Assembly: GCA_014529385.2 (NCBI GenBank)
Contig: CM043944.1
Location: forward strand, 73,807,384 to 73,871,383
Length of the DNA: 64,000 bases
Direction: 5' to 3'
Source of the DNA: Adiantum capillus-veneris
Taxonomy: Eukaryota; Streptophyta; Polypodiopsida; Polypodiales; Pteridaceae
The translations under genes were made by a program, and so were the position numbers. Shown here piece by piece: positions 11,352 through 22,998 of the stretch. Each line of letters opens with the position of its first letter. Position 1 is the stretch's first letter. The notes under the pieces were generated by a model that was not told where the DNA came from, made no database searches, and was given only the letters and a program-made list of their open reading frames with translations.

Positions 11352-12500
11352 GTGAGGGAGAATGAAATTGAGAGCCTACGCAAGGCGGAGCAATGGAGAG
11401 ATCTTAAGGCAAAGGCCCCTATGTCAACATCCATGCTAGTCGAGCAATCGAGTGCTCCTGAATTAGCGTCCATTAAGGATCAACCCATAGAGAGCCACAT
11501 TGCATCTTGTTCAAAGGACACCCCTAGCACCTCAATCCTAGATGGAGCGTTTCTAAACAAAAACTAGGAGTATGAACTACAAACAGAGACTTTAAACGAC
11601 CTATACACATGTCACATCTATCATGTGGGTTGGTTAGATGTCCTACAATCCACAACGGGTGCTACTAGCGTAGAGGACCAACAACAAAGAGTTTGTGATG
11701 TCATCCATAGGGTTATTGAGCTAGAGAGGCAGAACAAATGGATCCACATGCCTTTAACGAGTCTCATGAGATTCCTGGATACACGGAAGGCTAAGCAACC
11801 AACTTTATCACAAATGGAAACTCCCTCGGTAAGTCCGATGGATCCTCCATATGTTTTTTGGCCAGGGTCTCGGTACAATTTGAACCCACAAGTGATAGCT
11901 CTACCTTTCCAAGTTTAGCTCATCTTTCTCTTAATGACACCACGGCTACCATGCCTACCCCAGTGATGGGCATGAAAAAAAACAGGCCATGGACCTCATT
12001 TGTTAGTAAAGCACCGCTACATGGTACCTACAACAGTATTGAGTTCAATGCCTGCAACAGTACCTACAAGTGTGTATCAATCATATGCACCTATGGGACC
12101 AAATGCTCATGTAACTCCTATCCCTCCCATTGTTTCAACAACTTATGCTCCACAACCACAACATCCAAGCTCTTATTCCAATGTCACATCCTACGTTTGC
12201 TATGCCTAGGGCCACCACACATATGAACTTTGGACCACCACATGGCACAACATCGTACCCAACTTGGAACCCAAGGACTACATATACGCCAAACCCAGTG
12301 CAAAACCCCATTTCACATGCAGTCCCAAGAGCACCTGTCCCCACTATACCTACTCACTTAGGTGACTTGGCAACCTTTGCTCAAGCTATTGGTCGATCCA
12401 TTGCTGAAAATATGTGTAACACACCGAATAGAGAGTTTAGAAGTAAGGCAGTGAAAATAGCCAAGCTCACAAAAAAAATTAGTAGAGACGGGACGTGAGA
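11352..12500 (+). pseudogene. Gag leader region of element B
   Basis: Broken open segments at 11,352-11,567, 11,625-11,918 and 11,858-12,498. The first is a charged N-terminus (ENEIESLRKAEQWRDLKAKA). Later parts are rich in Pro, Thr, Ser and Tyr (PHGTTSYPTWNPRTTYTPNP), as is common in low-complexity gag spacers. No domain recognised. Assigned to gag by position directly upstream of the capsid signature. Confidence 0.45.
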
Positions 12501-12604
12501 AATCATATCGAAGTATTTGAACAAATATGAGACTCCCTAGGAGAGCACAATGACCTGCATAAGAGTAGTGCATTAAGCCTGTCCTTGAGTGGGAAGGATG
12601 GGGA

Positions 12605-13129
12605 ATGGTAGGAACCCTAAGGATGGAAGTGAAAACGATCTACCCTACTCTCAGGAGATTGTTCTTGAAAGGAGTGCTTTGGGGTGTAGCATCTCAGCTC
12701 CAAAACACCCAACGAGAGGAAGGAGAGTCCGTGAGAGACTTTATTAGTCGTTTGAAGCATTTGAATTCTCGTTGTAATCCAAATGAGCACTTCAATAATA
12801 ACGAATTACTTGATAGATTCATTAGGGGACTGCGACATGAAGATATCTACAATGGCCTAGTCATTAGAGGAATCACCACTTGGGAAGCAGTCACCACCAA
12901 TGCGATCCAATTGGAGGACAACATAATGATTCAAGGAGAAAGAGTGTCTGTTGAGCCTAATTCTATTAGCTCGCAAGCATCGGGACATAAGCCAATGACC
13001 ATAAAGCCAATGGCTAAAGAGCCAAAGATATCTAAGATGACTTTAGCACATCTCACCAAGGCCATTCAAGAGAGTCTTAAAGACAATCGTGCTCCACAAA
13101 ACAACCATATGTATCCAAGAAGGGAGTAG
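12605..13129 (+). pseudogene. Gag capsid domain of element B
   Basis: 174-codon segment with REEGESVRDFISRLKHLNSR and ELLDRFIRGLRHEDIY, the conserved retrotransposon gag pattern (GESVxxFxxRFxxL). TWEAVTTNAIQLED follows, then a basic C-terminus. Comparable sequence in element A reads GESIRDCVTRMKQYI. The segment opens after a stop at about 12,600 and ends at a stop at 13,127-13,129, with nucleocapsid motifs continuing beyond it. Confidence 0.75.
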
Positions 13130-14180
13130 CAATGGTGCTTAGTTTACTATGGTCCGCATAATACCAATGAATGTCCTACTTTTAAAGTAAAATTTAATGG
13201 GAATTACAATGCCTGTGGAAGATATGGTCATCAAGCCAAGGATTGCATAGTATTTAAATGTGTGATGGCCATAGACCAACCTTAGCATGGACGGATACAC
13301 CTCGAGTGCCAGCATTGATGTCGGCCCCACCTCTTGAACAAACGTCACAACACATGGTCCCTAGGGCCCAAAATGTTGTTCAAACAACACCCTTACCATC
13401 TCCAGTGCTAGGACCGCAACCAACACATCCAAGAATCACTTCTGTGAATCAAATGGGTTGTGAGTCGTCTATTGCTTGATTGGAAGGCTGTGAGGAAGAT
13501 ATAGACCCTAATATTGCCTATGGAATTGATGCACATGAAGAAATTCCACAATACTACATGGAGGACTATTGGGAACAGGTCAAACCTATCTATCAAGTAG
13601 CTGCTCTTGCGGCAAGAGGCCAAAATATCAATTACACTGCCAAGATACCACCTCTTCAATGCTACGAGTGTGGAAGTCCACATCGTGTAGCCGAGTGTCC
13701 TATTAGGCTACAAAATAATGTCACACTAATGCAAACCAATCAAGCAAGGACATCCACAATGCTAATACTCATGTGTAATCATGTGGCATAGATCATTTGA
13801 TTCCCCAATGTCCGAATAATCCAAATGCACCAAAGATAACACCATTAAATTTAATTGAGGTTATTGAGGAGCCAACACAAAGTACACCTATGGTACTAGT
13901 GAATGTACTCATGCGATCGATGCTCCAAAACCAAAATTATATTCTTGAAGAAAGAGACACAGCATCAATTGCCCAATCTCAGAAGAAGAAGAAAACACGA
14001 AGGAAGAGATCGCAAAAAGCAGTGAAGTCAGACCCCAGTTCAAAGACCAACATAGGGACTGGTGATGACCCCATATATATGTACGACGCTGAAGAGGATT
14101 CTGATTTAGGTGAGACCATGGAGACTAAAATGACCACTAGGAAAGGAAAAAACAAGGAAGATTGTCATGAGTCACAATAG
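13130..14180 (+). pseudogene. Nucleocapsid with multiple zinc knuckles, element B
   Basis: Three knuckle-like motifs are visible. A Cys/His segment plus ACGRYGHQAKDC lies at 13,130-13,250. A perfect C-X2-C-X4-H-X4-C (CYECGSPHRVAEC) lies at about 13,660-13,700. A third, CNHVA...LIPQCP, near 13,777-13,810 is broken by a frameshift. Then 13,797-14,180 is charged, with a basic cluster (KKKKTRRKRSQKAVK) and an acidic end (YDAEEDSDLGETME). The copy is interrupted by several stops. Confidence 0.65.
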
Positions 14181-14647
14181 ACAGGGCCCATGAAGAAGAT
14201 AGGAACTTACCCAAACCCTACAATGGAGATCAAGCGAGTCAAACAATTAATGGGTTTGGTAGAAGAGACCCAAAGGGATCTAGAGCTAGCACCTAGGCAG
14301 ATCCAGATTACAGACACAGTGTTCCCTACGTAAAAGCAACCTCACAAAGTCCATAGACCACTAGCCATACCAAGTGTTATCCAAGAAGAAAGTGACTTTA
14401 AGTCATGGGAAAGTGGGCGTACTCCCTTCTCCTTGGAGAGAATGTTTATAGAGGGACTATCCGTCAACCCTATCAAAGAAATGGAGATCCCATCTTCCCA
14501 ACGCAAGGGAGTGAAGCCCAAAAGGGAACATTAAATATTGCCAAATTGATGGATTTTATGGCTTCAGAAGTTAGAACCACCATCATGTCCAAACTATATG
14601 AAGACCCTGAGCTATTCTTAGCTCTTTAAGCTTTCCTTAATGGAGAA

Positions 14648-15331
14648 ATGAAAGTAGTGCTACTACAATTTGCACAGATGGATGGAGCTAGGGAGGTGCC
14701 AATAGAGGAGGAACACTTAGATCTACAACCCAACCTAGATGAGAACTCTGTTGTTGAAATACATGTTAACAAGTTGGGGCAATACTTTGAAGGCGATGAA
14801 TCCAATGCGACCATACCAATCACTACTAAGGGATTAATTGTGAAGGGAATCCTTGATGGTGGCACTGGGGTTAGCATTGTAAAAAAAAATTGATGGGAAA
14901 CTATGGGAAGACCTCACCTTGGGACTACAAACATAGTAGTAAAGATGGCCAATGAGACTATTGCTAAACCTATTGGGATGCTAGAAGATCTCAAGATCAA
15001 GGTCTTTGGACACAAAAGAAGGCATACCTTCATTGTTATGGATTTTTCCAAGCACACTATGTCATCTGAGATAATCTTAGGACGTCCTTTCATGAGGGAA
15101 GCGAAAATGGTGCATGACTGGTCTAAAAACCATGTCTACTTGCAGTTCCAAGATTCTGTCATTCGAGTTGAGCTTGTAACTGGTCGGGCACATCCTCTAA
15201 GAAACAGATTTATAGTTGATCATAGTTCTGACACCACAGTTCACTCGTCCCATTGCAGTATGGTTACACGTGTAAGATGGACACTGATGTTGGGAAATAT
15301 TCTCCTTATATGGATGTTCTCCTTGGGATGA
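14648..15331 (+). pseudogene. Aspartic protease (first), element B
   Basis: 14,648-14,893 reads NKLGQYFEGDESNATIPI and GILDGGTGVSIV, the catalytic region with Gly in place of the middle Ser/Thr (D-G-G). After a short frame break, 14,903-15,331 gives VKMANETIAKPIGMLEDL and EIILGRPFMREAKMVHDW, the retropepsin C-terminal signature. It is homologous in order and wording to the first protease of element A. The D-G-G triad would not be expected to be active. Confidence 0.75.
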
Positions 15332-15498
15332 CTGAGTCTGACAATGTGGATTGGGTCCACCTAGAAGCAATCATAGACACTTGGGGCAATAGGGGGATGA
15401 CATGGGTAACACCTAAAGGGGATGAAATGCCATCACTTGTACATTTAAATATGATGGAAGCAATACATATAGCTTTTGATGAGCTATAAGATGAAGGC

Positions 15499-15957
15499 TT
15501 GACTGACATTGGAACCAGCAGCGTCTCAAAGAACTCTAGCCCACACGATTTGAAGTCAGAGTCACCAATTGAAATTGACTCTAAGGACACAGAATCTGTG
15601 TTAAATCTTGGTGTAAATGTGGGGACAAACCATTCAGGACCCAGTGGCACCCGAGATGACAATCTATCCGGGAGAGGAGAAGACACAAGTAGTGATTCAT
15701 CTAGTGACTCTTCAGTGGAGATCGGCCATAATAAAAAATTAGACAAGAAGAGTAAGAGATATAATAGGCAACGATATCAAGCAAATGTGTGTGCTATAAT
15801 AAATGAAAAGAAATCTACCACAGAATGGCTTAATTATGTGGGGACATGTGATGCTCATCAAAAGTTGGTAGATAATTGGGGTGAATACCTTCAAAGCATC
15901 ATGTGGTGTAGTCCACAACCCATTGACAGTGCACAAGCAGAATTGAAGAAGATATAA
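15499..15957 (+). pseudogene. Ser/Asp-rich segment between the two proteases of element B
   Basis: 152-codon open segment. First half is Ser/Asp/Gly-rich (NHSGPSGTRDDNLSGRGE; DTSSDSSSDSSVEIG). The second half holds TTEWLNYVGTCDAHQKLVDN and QPIDSAQAELKKI. After its stop the same frame continues AKERQQRIRRQREANLG, a charged helix resembling the KQRKIKRQQ tail of element A's integrase ORF. The second retropepsin-like ORF begins about 100 bp later. No domain recognised. Confidence 0.4.
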
Positions 15958-16029
15958 GCTCAAGCTAAAGCTAAGGAGCGACAACAACGTATAAGACGCC
16001 AACGAGAGGCCAACCTTGGAGTTACACAT

Positions 16030-16200
16030 GCATTTCATGTTGAAACATAGAATGATTGGTTGGACTCTGACACACCTCTACAATACTCTATTGAGTTAAA
16101 TAGCACCTATGGGAAAGTTCTATATAGAGCCTTATTGGAAACAGGTGCCAAATATAATATGCTATCGTATGGGGTGTGGTGTCAATTAGTGAGTGGCATA
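16030..16200 (+). pseudogene. Second retropepsin-like ORF of element B, 5' part
   Basis: Reads NDWLDSDTPLQYSIEL and then YRALLETGAKYNMLSYGVW, aligning with DEWLDGMDLPIKLW and ALVDIGARVNAVSY of element A's post-integrase ORF. The catalytic Asp position is Glu here (L-E-T-G-A), so the copy is inactive. The frame is cut off near 16,200 by an insertion of about 2.1 kb and resumes at about 18,310. Confidence 0.6.
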
Positions 16201-18305
16201 AAATGGTAACCATCTTTTTGCAACATTTGTCAGCCTACTCAACGTCCTCTTCCTCATATGTGTATATATTTTTCTACGCTATTAAGTTATCTAGAGTAAA
16301 TTCCCCCTCTTCGTTTAACCTTTGTGGCGACACATACATTATACTCTTCCCAAAAATGTCACCTTAGTCATATATTTATATTACCACCCTTTTCTTTTTT
16401 GCTTTGTAAATAGAATAAGCATACAATAACCAACTATATACCCCCAAACTTTCTTACCTCTTGTGAATTAGTAGTAGAAAAATAATATATCCATCTTCCA
16501 CCCCATATAGATAAATTCCCATGGAAATCAACTCTCCACTTGTCTTTACCAAAGATTATGGTCCCTCTCTACAAGTCTTCTATGCCCCCTACATAGGTGG
16601 CCCAATATCTCTTAAGAATATACATATAGTTTCTCTCCTTTCAAAAAGACTCCAATTGTATATTCTTTTCACAAGAAAATAATATTGGGCCCTCCTCTAT
16701 TTGTTTAAGCATCATAGCCTTTTGAAAAAGCATGATTCCCCTTGGATGCATACAAGCAAAGGGCCCATACAAGAAGACTTGGAAGCAAAAGGTTCCCTAG
16801 CCTAGTGTGAACCTTCCAAACTGAATTCCTTGGTGCATGGGCGTGAAGAATAGTCCAAATTCATATCAAACATGTTGAGAAGGTCAATTTTTCCTTTTGA
16901 AGCATGTCATTCCGAGCTACAGGTAAAAAGTTATGGTCAAAATAGTGTAAATCTGTCAGATTCGCAGCAAAAGGGAACTGTAAATCAAGTAAATCAAGAG
17001 GGTGAGATCTTATTTTTCCCCTACTCATCTTCTAGAAGAGCAATGAGTGTTCAAGGTCACTTGCATGTGATGGGACCAACCTAAAGATGCTTTCTAAATG
17101 CCAAGATAGACAAGTTGAGATACCCCGCAGGAGCCACCCGTAGGGCCTCATGGTGGGGCCCACCTACATTATGCACCCCTATGGAGCCTTCACGGTCTAA
17201 AATGATATTTTTGGTGAATAAATAGTCCCTTTTATGTCCAATATTCAATGAGTGGTCAAAGGACACTTAATTAGGGCTAATTAGGTCAAAGGACACTTAA
17301 TTAGGGCTAATCCCACTCCTACACAACTATAAATAGCCCCCCTTGGAGAGACTCAAGGACACACACCTATATTTTCAACTTCATGTTGTTTTCTTGATCA
17401 ATAGTAGAGAAAACCCCAACTCTCCCTCTTTCACATCCTCTCTCCTAACCCTCCTCTTTGGAGGAAGTGCAACTCTATTCTCCACTCTTTCCATTCTACA
17501 ATCTCTTACTCCATCAACCCAATAAATCATTTGTAGCACCTCAATAACTTGTAAATACATCATGATCTCTCTCATGGTTATGTTAATGATCATGAAATCA
17601 TCTTCAAAACTTTCAAGTGTCGCAATTCGTGATGGTTAGCCAGCATCTGTCCTCCCTTAAAAGGTGTGCGAGAAATCAAGTAAGTGTTCTATTCTCAATT
17701 TACCATTGGTTTGTTTCTCCACACTTATTCAATTGGTCTAAAGAAATTTCTCACTCCAACTCTCTTTTGCTTCATTACATATGCATGTGGCTACCTCTCA
17801 TGGTGATTTTATTTGTGTCACGGCATTGCATAGATGGAGATGAGCTCTCTATGCAAAGTGTGTTAGTTTGATGTAAGTGATTCTCTTGTGTGTTTGAGAG
17901 GCAAGTCTTGTGCGCATGATTTTTTGATGAGTGCTTGAGAGAGGAAGAGTTTGGATGTATTATGGGTATTCTTATGGGGAGAAGGTGAATGCTATTCCAC
18001 AAATTGCATATTTCATTTTGATGCACGGCATTGGGTTCCATAATCGTTGATGGTGTTCAAGTGTCCAAAGTGTATATAGAGTAAGGGGGTTTTCAAAGTG
18101 TGTTGCTTGAGTGGGTGAGTGCAAGCGTTATTTTGATTGGTTTCCTTCTCCACTCCCAAAAGAAGGTGGTGCCCCAAGTAGTGTGCGTACCTCTTTACGA
18201 ACATTTTGTGAGGGTAGGCCCATTGGTTTGGGTTTAGAGGCCCCATTTCAAAAAGCTCGCCCTCATTAGGAAAGCCATCTCTATAGGAGATTACTATCTA
18301 AGTCA
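16200..18305 (+). mobile_element. LTR-like insertion splitting the second protease ORF of element B
   Basis: About 2.1 kb separates the two halves of a protein-coding region, so this is an insertion. It contains a strong plant promoter-like TATA box (CTATAAATAGCC, about 17,328) and an AATAAA at about 17,520, spaced as U3-R in an LTR. A perfect tandem duplication of about 45-bp period (GTCAAAGGACACTTAATTAG) lies at about 17,239 and 17,284, just upstream of the TATA box. No coding region recognised. A solo LTR is the simplest reading, but I could not identify TG...CA ends or a target duplication. Confidence 0.45.
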
Positions 18306-18309
18306 AGGG

Positions 18310-19003
18310 TGTCAACAAGAAAAAAACTACAATTTTTGGAATCTGGCACACTTCTGTCAGTTATGACAACGGAATTGTAGCTCAAGAATTTTTTATCATG
18401 CATGTTGAAACTATGGAAGGCAATATAAACCTAGGACATACTTGGATGATAGTGACCAAATGCACTATTGATTGGGGGAATGGGAGTGTCACAATGCAGA
18501 AAACAACTCTTAGCCCTGCCACTCAAGTCATAGTCCCTGAGATATTACCTCATGAGGAAATAAAAACCAAAACATTGCATGTCCAAGAGGTTGAACCATA
18601 TGTATCTATGGCCCAACCCTCTAGAGCTTCAATTTCTGTAGTTGAAACAAAAATGAGACACACAAGACTCATCATAATATAACTAAGAAAACATACGAAT
18701 GGGTCCCTAAAGACTCTTTAGCGACAATTTCTGATGCTAAGAGAGAGAAGCCTTGTAAGAAACGCTCCCAGAAAGGTAAGAAAACGTTGCGTTGGATTAC
18801 TAAACGACTATTGGAAGCCCAACGCTACTATGAAGGAAATGATCAAATGTGGGTGCCAAAATGTAAATTGTGTTCTTACCTGTCACACCTGACCCATGTG
18901 AGACAAAGCTTCTAACAATAAAACCGATTGAAGCTCGTGGGAAGGGAAAGGTCACAAAACACTATACACTGGATCCGGAGCTAGTATGGGTACCCAAGTG
19001 ATA
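18310..19003 (+). pseudogene. Second retropepsin-like ORF of element B, 3' part with W-x-x-K tail
   Basis: Resumes with TTIFGIWHTSVSYDNGIV, then NINLGHTWMIVTKCTIDW, matching ILGIPWMRTYKAVPDW of element A. The tail carries EWVPK (about 18,699-18,713), RWITK (about 18,790), MWVPK (18,847-18,861) and VWVPK immediately before a stop at about 19,001. Element A has the same kind of tail. Stops and frame changes occur between 18,682 and 18,979. Function unknown. The shared design in two diverged elements suggests it was once a selected gene. Confidence 0.6.
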
Positions 19004-19351
19004 AAGGCTTGTTTCGCTTAGCTCAAAAATAGAAAAAACAAATGAAGCTTCTTGCTCTTCATGTAGTTCATATACAACAATAGAAGCTTCGACACAACCT
19101 CCACCTACCATTGTACATATCCATACAAACAAGAAAGAATTTGCACCTCCCGTTGTAAGTTCACCACCTACAACAACAATGTTGCAAATAAAATCATGGA
19201 GAGTACCTTACTACCCTTGCAACTAGATGAAATGCCTAGGGCAGTTGAAAACTATTGGTCAAAGTCTTCACCCATAACAACTTGGAACAATTGGTTTCAA
19301 AGGGTGACGACATCGTTCTGAAAGGTAGGATCTACCCAAGGAAGGGGGGAG

Positions 19352-20690
19352 TGTTTGCTGACATCCATCATTCACTTGCTCTCCTCTAACCTTCCTCCCT
19401 GACCTCTCAATGTTCCAATCTTAGGGAGTGTGCCCTATACTCAAGAAAACAAAAATAAAAAAGTAAAAGAGCGAGAGCCACCAAACAAAAATCTGCAAAC
19501 CTACAAGTTCTAGTACCTGACCCAAAATCATAAAAACACATTGTGCACAAGAACCAACCTTTTAACATGACCCTTATAATATTTGCACACTAACCATCAT
19601 CTATCTGTGTGTACAAATATGGCTAGTATGCTAGAGTCATCCACTCCTACCTTGGGTGAGAGATACCCTCTTTAGTTTTCACAAGTGTTTCACATAGTCT
19701 ACCTCGTGCTTGCCTGTGAATGGGATACGCTAGCATGTGAGAAGAATTTTGATGAATTAGAATGGATGATACGTCTGTTGACCACGACTGATCCATACTT
19801 AGTAGCGGAAGTCTCTCCGATTGCACAAGCTTATCCTCTTGACCAATATGACTATAGAGGTCTAGTGACGTTCTTAGTAGACATTTGTGCCTCTAATGAT
19901 GAAGAACATTTACATGATTGCACGGATGGCACATATGGTCTTGCGAATGATGACTTTGTTTTTCTTGATGATGACGAGGATAGGGGTTTAGACCTAGGGC
20001 TACCCATCCATCTATTCAATATCATGTTCCCATGACTCTCTAGGGGGTGCAAATAATCAGGTTAGGGTTCCTTATGTTGTTTGATCATGCTCAATAAATG
20101 TTGGTGCCTCTTCCCACTGATGTGCTTCCTAGAGGTATTCTTTGTGTTTTCTAGTGTGTACAGGAATGTGTTGCCGTTGTTAGGATTTTGAACTTCATGG
20201 AATCTTTCTCTCGTTCACCCTTCGAATCAAGCGCGATCATTAATACGAACAAGTGTTTCTTAACCATTAGCATTGCCTCTTGTTTTTTTGAGCATCCATG
20301 TTTTCCTGCTTTAAATGTGATTGGTAGCACAATATTCAACATATTTGCTTAGATTAAACATTAGATTCAATATAATTTTCTATCATAGTCCCTTGTCTAG
20401 GTTTAAGAATCAAGCAGCGTGACTAAGCTAGTTTGACCAAGTTAGGCATTGAAGATCTTCTCTTAATACCATGGGGAATGCCTTCCTTTTTTTTGTTTGC
20501 AAAACTTACAATTGTGAGTGGATAGTATTAAGAACATCATAAATATACACCAACCTCGAGCTTGAACCGAGCCTTGAGGGTCAAAGGACTACAAGTTTTT
20601 TGCTTGACATAGAGACCACAACTACTCCTAGTCTTTACTTATTACAAGATGTCATGTATTGTTCTAGACCAGTCCTCTGAGGCTTGTTTG
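19352..20690 (+). other. Presumed 3' LTR and flank of element B; one unrecognised ORF
   Basis: Begins TGTTTGCTGACATCC just after the purine tract, as an LTR would. The only notable reading frame is 19,685-20,035 (116 codons), which is acidic towards its end (NDDFVFLDDDEDRG). I do not recognise it and cannot tell whether it is real. The remainder (20,041-20,690) shows nothing I can support. Confidence 0.3.
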
Positions 20691-22110
20691 CCTCTGATCA
20701 TGTGGATGTCACTCTGCTCTCTTGTATTATTTCACCAAAGCTTGCCACATCCAGATCCCCCTCAAACACACGGTGGTTCCTTGCTTGCCAAATATGGTGA
20801 AAGAAGTAGTACCTGATTATTTGAGTGTAGACAAGAAGAGCAGGACTTCCCAACCTGTTACTACCAAATAACACATCATTCTTGAAGAACTTAATTCCTT
20901 TGAATCCACTTGCATATTTTTCCAGCCATGCCACTGATTGCCTGGCATCCTATGAAAAGGTGGGCTAGGTCTTCACTAGCTATTCTGCACCCCGAGCAAC
21001 GATCGGACCCGATTCCTCTTTCTTGTATCTTCACGCCCATCGACATAGCACCCCACATCACTTTCTACAAAAATATCTTCATATATTGAGGCCACCTTGG
21101 CTTCCAGATGTTCTTCATGACTCCCTCCCACCGTTTTTTCGTCCAATGCCTCTTCCATAATTTGTTGAGGGGGCTACACCAATTAGCCTCGTGCATTGAT
21201 GCATGGTAAATGCCTTTAGAATGTGGTTTCCAAAAGAGGCTACTCCCGGGCCATCTCCAAGCGTCCCATTCAAAGTTGGATTCACAAATTGGCATCACCA
21301 CCTTATCAAGCTCTTTCATCACCCTGTAGACTAGTAAGATCTCAAAGCCGTTCAGTTGAAATTGGGTGGCTAAAGAGTCAACAATTTTTCAACGCTTCCT
21401 GTTGCCATCCCAAAATTGCTCAAGTCAAACGAACCCCTTATTATTCACATTCTTGGCCATTTCTATCCAATAGGGGCTATGCGGCGGCCTCGATATTTTA
21501 GAGAGCCAAGGGGACCAGTGCAAAATGGATTTCTTAAAGTATCTGGTTACTTCCCCCCATTCCAAAACCTCAGCTGCACTTTTGCACTTCCTCATTAGCT
21601 CCCCTGAGAGTCCACCAGATCTAAGATAAGACCACTTCGGTGCAAGAAGTTTGTAATACCCCCTTCCACTTTCCCCCTTTCGATCCCAGTTTTACTACAT
21701 CAAGCATTTCCTTGTTCATGATATCCCAAGCTTGGTCCTGTTTTAGCTAGTGAGACCATAAACTTGGCACAAAGGGCCTCAACATGGGATACAGGGTTAA
21801 GAATGCCGAGCCCTCCTTGGTCTAACGGGCGAGCAACTACCTCCCATCTAGCCCACTGCCATGGCCGCGAGGTTTTCGTGTTGTTCTTCCAAAGAAACCT
21901 TTTCACTGGTTTTAAGAATTCTTTCCAATTACACTTAGCCATCTTGAGCACGGGGCTGAGGAAAGAAATATACGGGATCATAAAAGCATTAATCACTCTA
22001 ATCCGACTTTGGAAGGGGAGGAGAATAAACTCCCATCTTCTCATTTTCGAACTTATTTTTTCAAGGACCCATTGAAATCTTTGCCTGTGGGTTACGTCCA
22101 CCCTAACGGG
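20690..22110 (-). mobile_element. LINE (non-LTR retrotransposon) relic, C-terminal part of ORF2
   Basis: Minus strand. 22,101-21,700 reads KMRRWEFILLPFQSRIRVIN, then FLSPVLKMAKCNWKEF and WEVVARPLDQGGLGILNP, the region after the RT palm in plant LINEs. 21,322-21,065 gives FEWDAWRWPGSSLFWKPHSK. Then comes a zf-RVT-type motif across a frame change (CSGC...EDLAHLFIGC, about 21,010-20,960), and 20,934-20,698 (HHIWQARNHRVFEG). The RT catalytic YADD part is absent, so the copy is 5' truncated or replaced. Frameshifts and stops throughout. Confidence 0.8.
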
Positions 22111-22998
22111 GGCTCCCAGGTGTCTAAATACACTCCCTTTTGAGATAATCTCTCCTGTCCATACTGCCTAGGGCTTTCTAGTGGGCTTAGTCCCTATTGA
22201 CCTTTAGCTTAAGTATTATAAAGGGAGTTTACTAGTGTGATGAGCCTGGAAATGGTAACAATGTCATATGACCCACCAAAGTTCAAAATTGAAAGGCAAT
22301 GAAAAACAGACAAACAAAAGTGCCAAGAATGTAAAATCTTAATTTGGTACTTTACTCACATGTATTGCCTATGGTACTAGAGCCTAGAGGTTCCCAATGT
22401 GGGCGCTTTTCCTTGAAAAGAAAAAAGCCCAAGGCAAACAAAATAAGCACACACAACCAAATCGAATCAATGTGAAAAAACTTTGGGGGGTCAAAGAAAA
22501 AGGAATAAGTCAGGTGATGATTTCATGAGCAATTCCTTTTATCGTAACTTAACACAAGGTCTTCTAGGTATAGCCTCTAGTCAGCTCTCAAACATGAAAT
22601 ACTTTGCTCTTGCAATTAAACAACTTAATTGGCCAGAGATAATTGAGAAGCTTGCCCATGGTTTTAATTATTAACCTTCAGTGTCTCTCGACCATTACAT
22701 TAGCGACCCCAGACTTGTTTATTTTTTGACATTTACTACTGCTTATGTGCTTGATTATATTACAGTTTAATGTTTACTGCTAACAAATTATTTTATTATG
22801 TTGCCAATCAATTTGTGTGCCTACAACTTCATATACTTTTTAACTGTATATGAGAATGCAATTACTGTGCCAATTTTGGTTGATTTTGCAGTGATTGAAG
22901 AAGGCTAAGGACATTTAACCTCAGATGCTCTTCCACCTTGACGAATGAGCTTCATCTCAATAGCTTCCGAGGACGGAATCTACATCAGGAAGGGGGGC

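Larger units (their letters stand above)
11346..19351 (+). mobile_element. Ty3/gypsy-derived element B lacking RT, RNase H and integrase
   Basis: Plus-strand order: gag leader (11.35-12.5 kb), gag (12.6-13.1 kb), several zinc knuckles (13.14-13.83 kb), protease (14.65-15.33 kb), acidic segment (15.5-15.96 kb), second retropepsin-like ORF (16.03-16.2 and 18.3-18.68 kb) and W-x-x-K tail (18.69-19.0 kb). A purine run, AAGGAAGGGGGGA, at about 19,337-19,350 looks like the polypurine tract, so the 3' LTR would start at TGTTTGCTGACATCC (19,351). Nothing resembling RT, RNase H or integrase lies between the protease and the second ORF. It is therefore either a pol-deleted copy or a non-autonomous family dependent on a relative such as element A. 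Confidence 0.7.

Noticed and set aside
15499-15957. Host nuclear protein with Ser/Asp-rich region
   Set aside because: Lies in line with gag and protease of element B, with a charged tail like element A's integrase ORF; better explained as transposon coding sequence.
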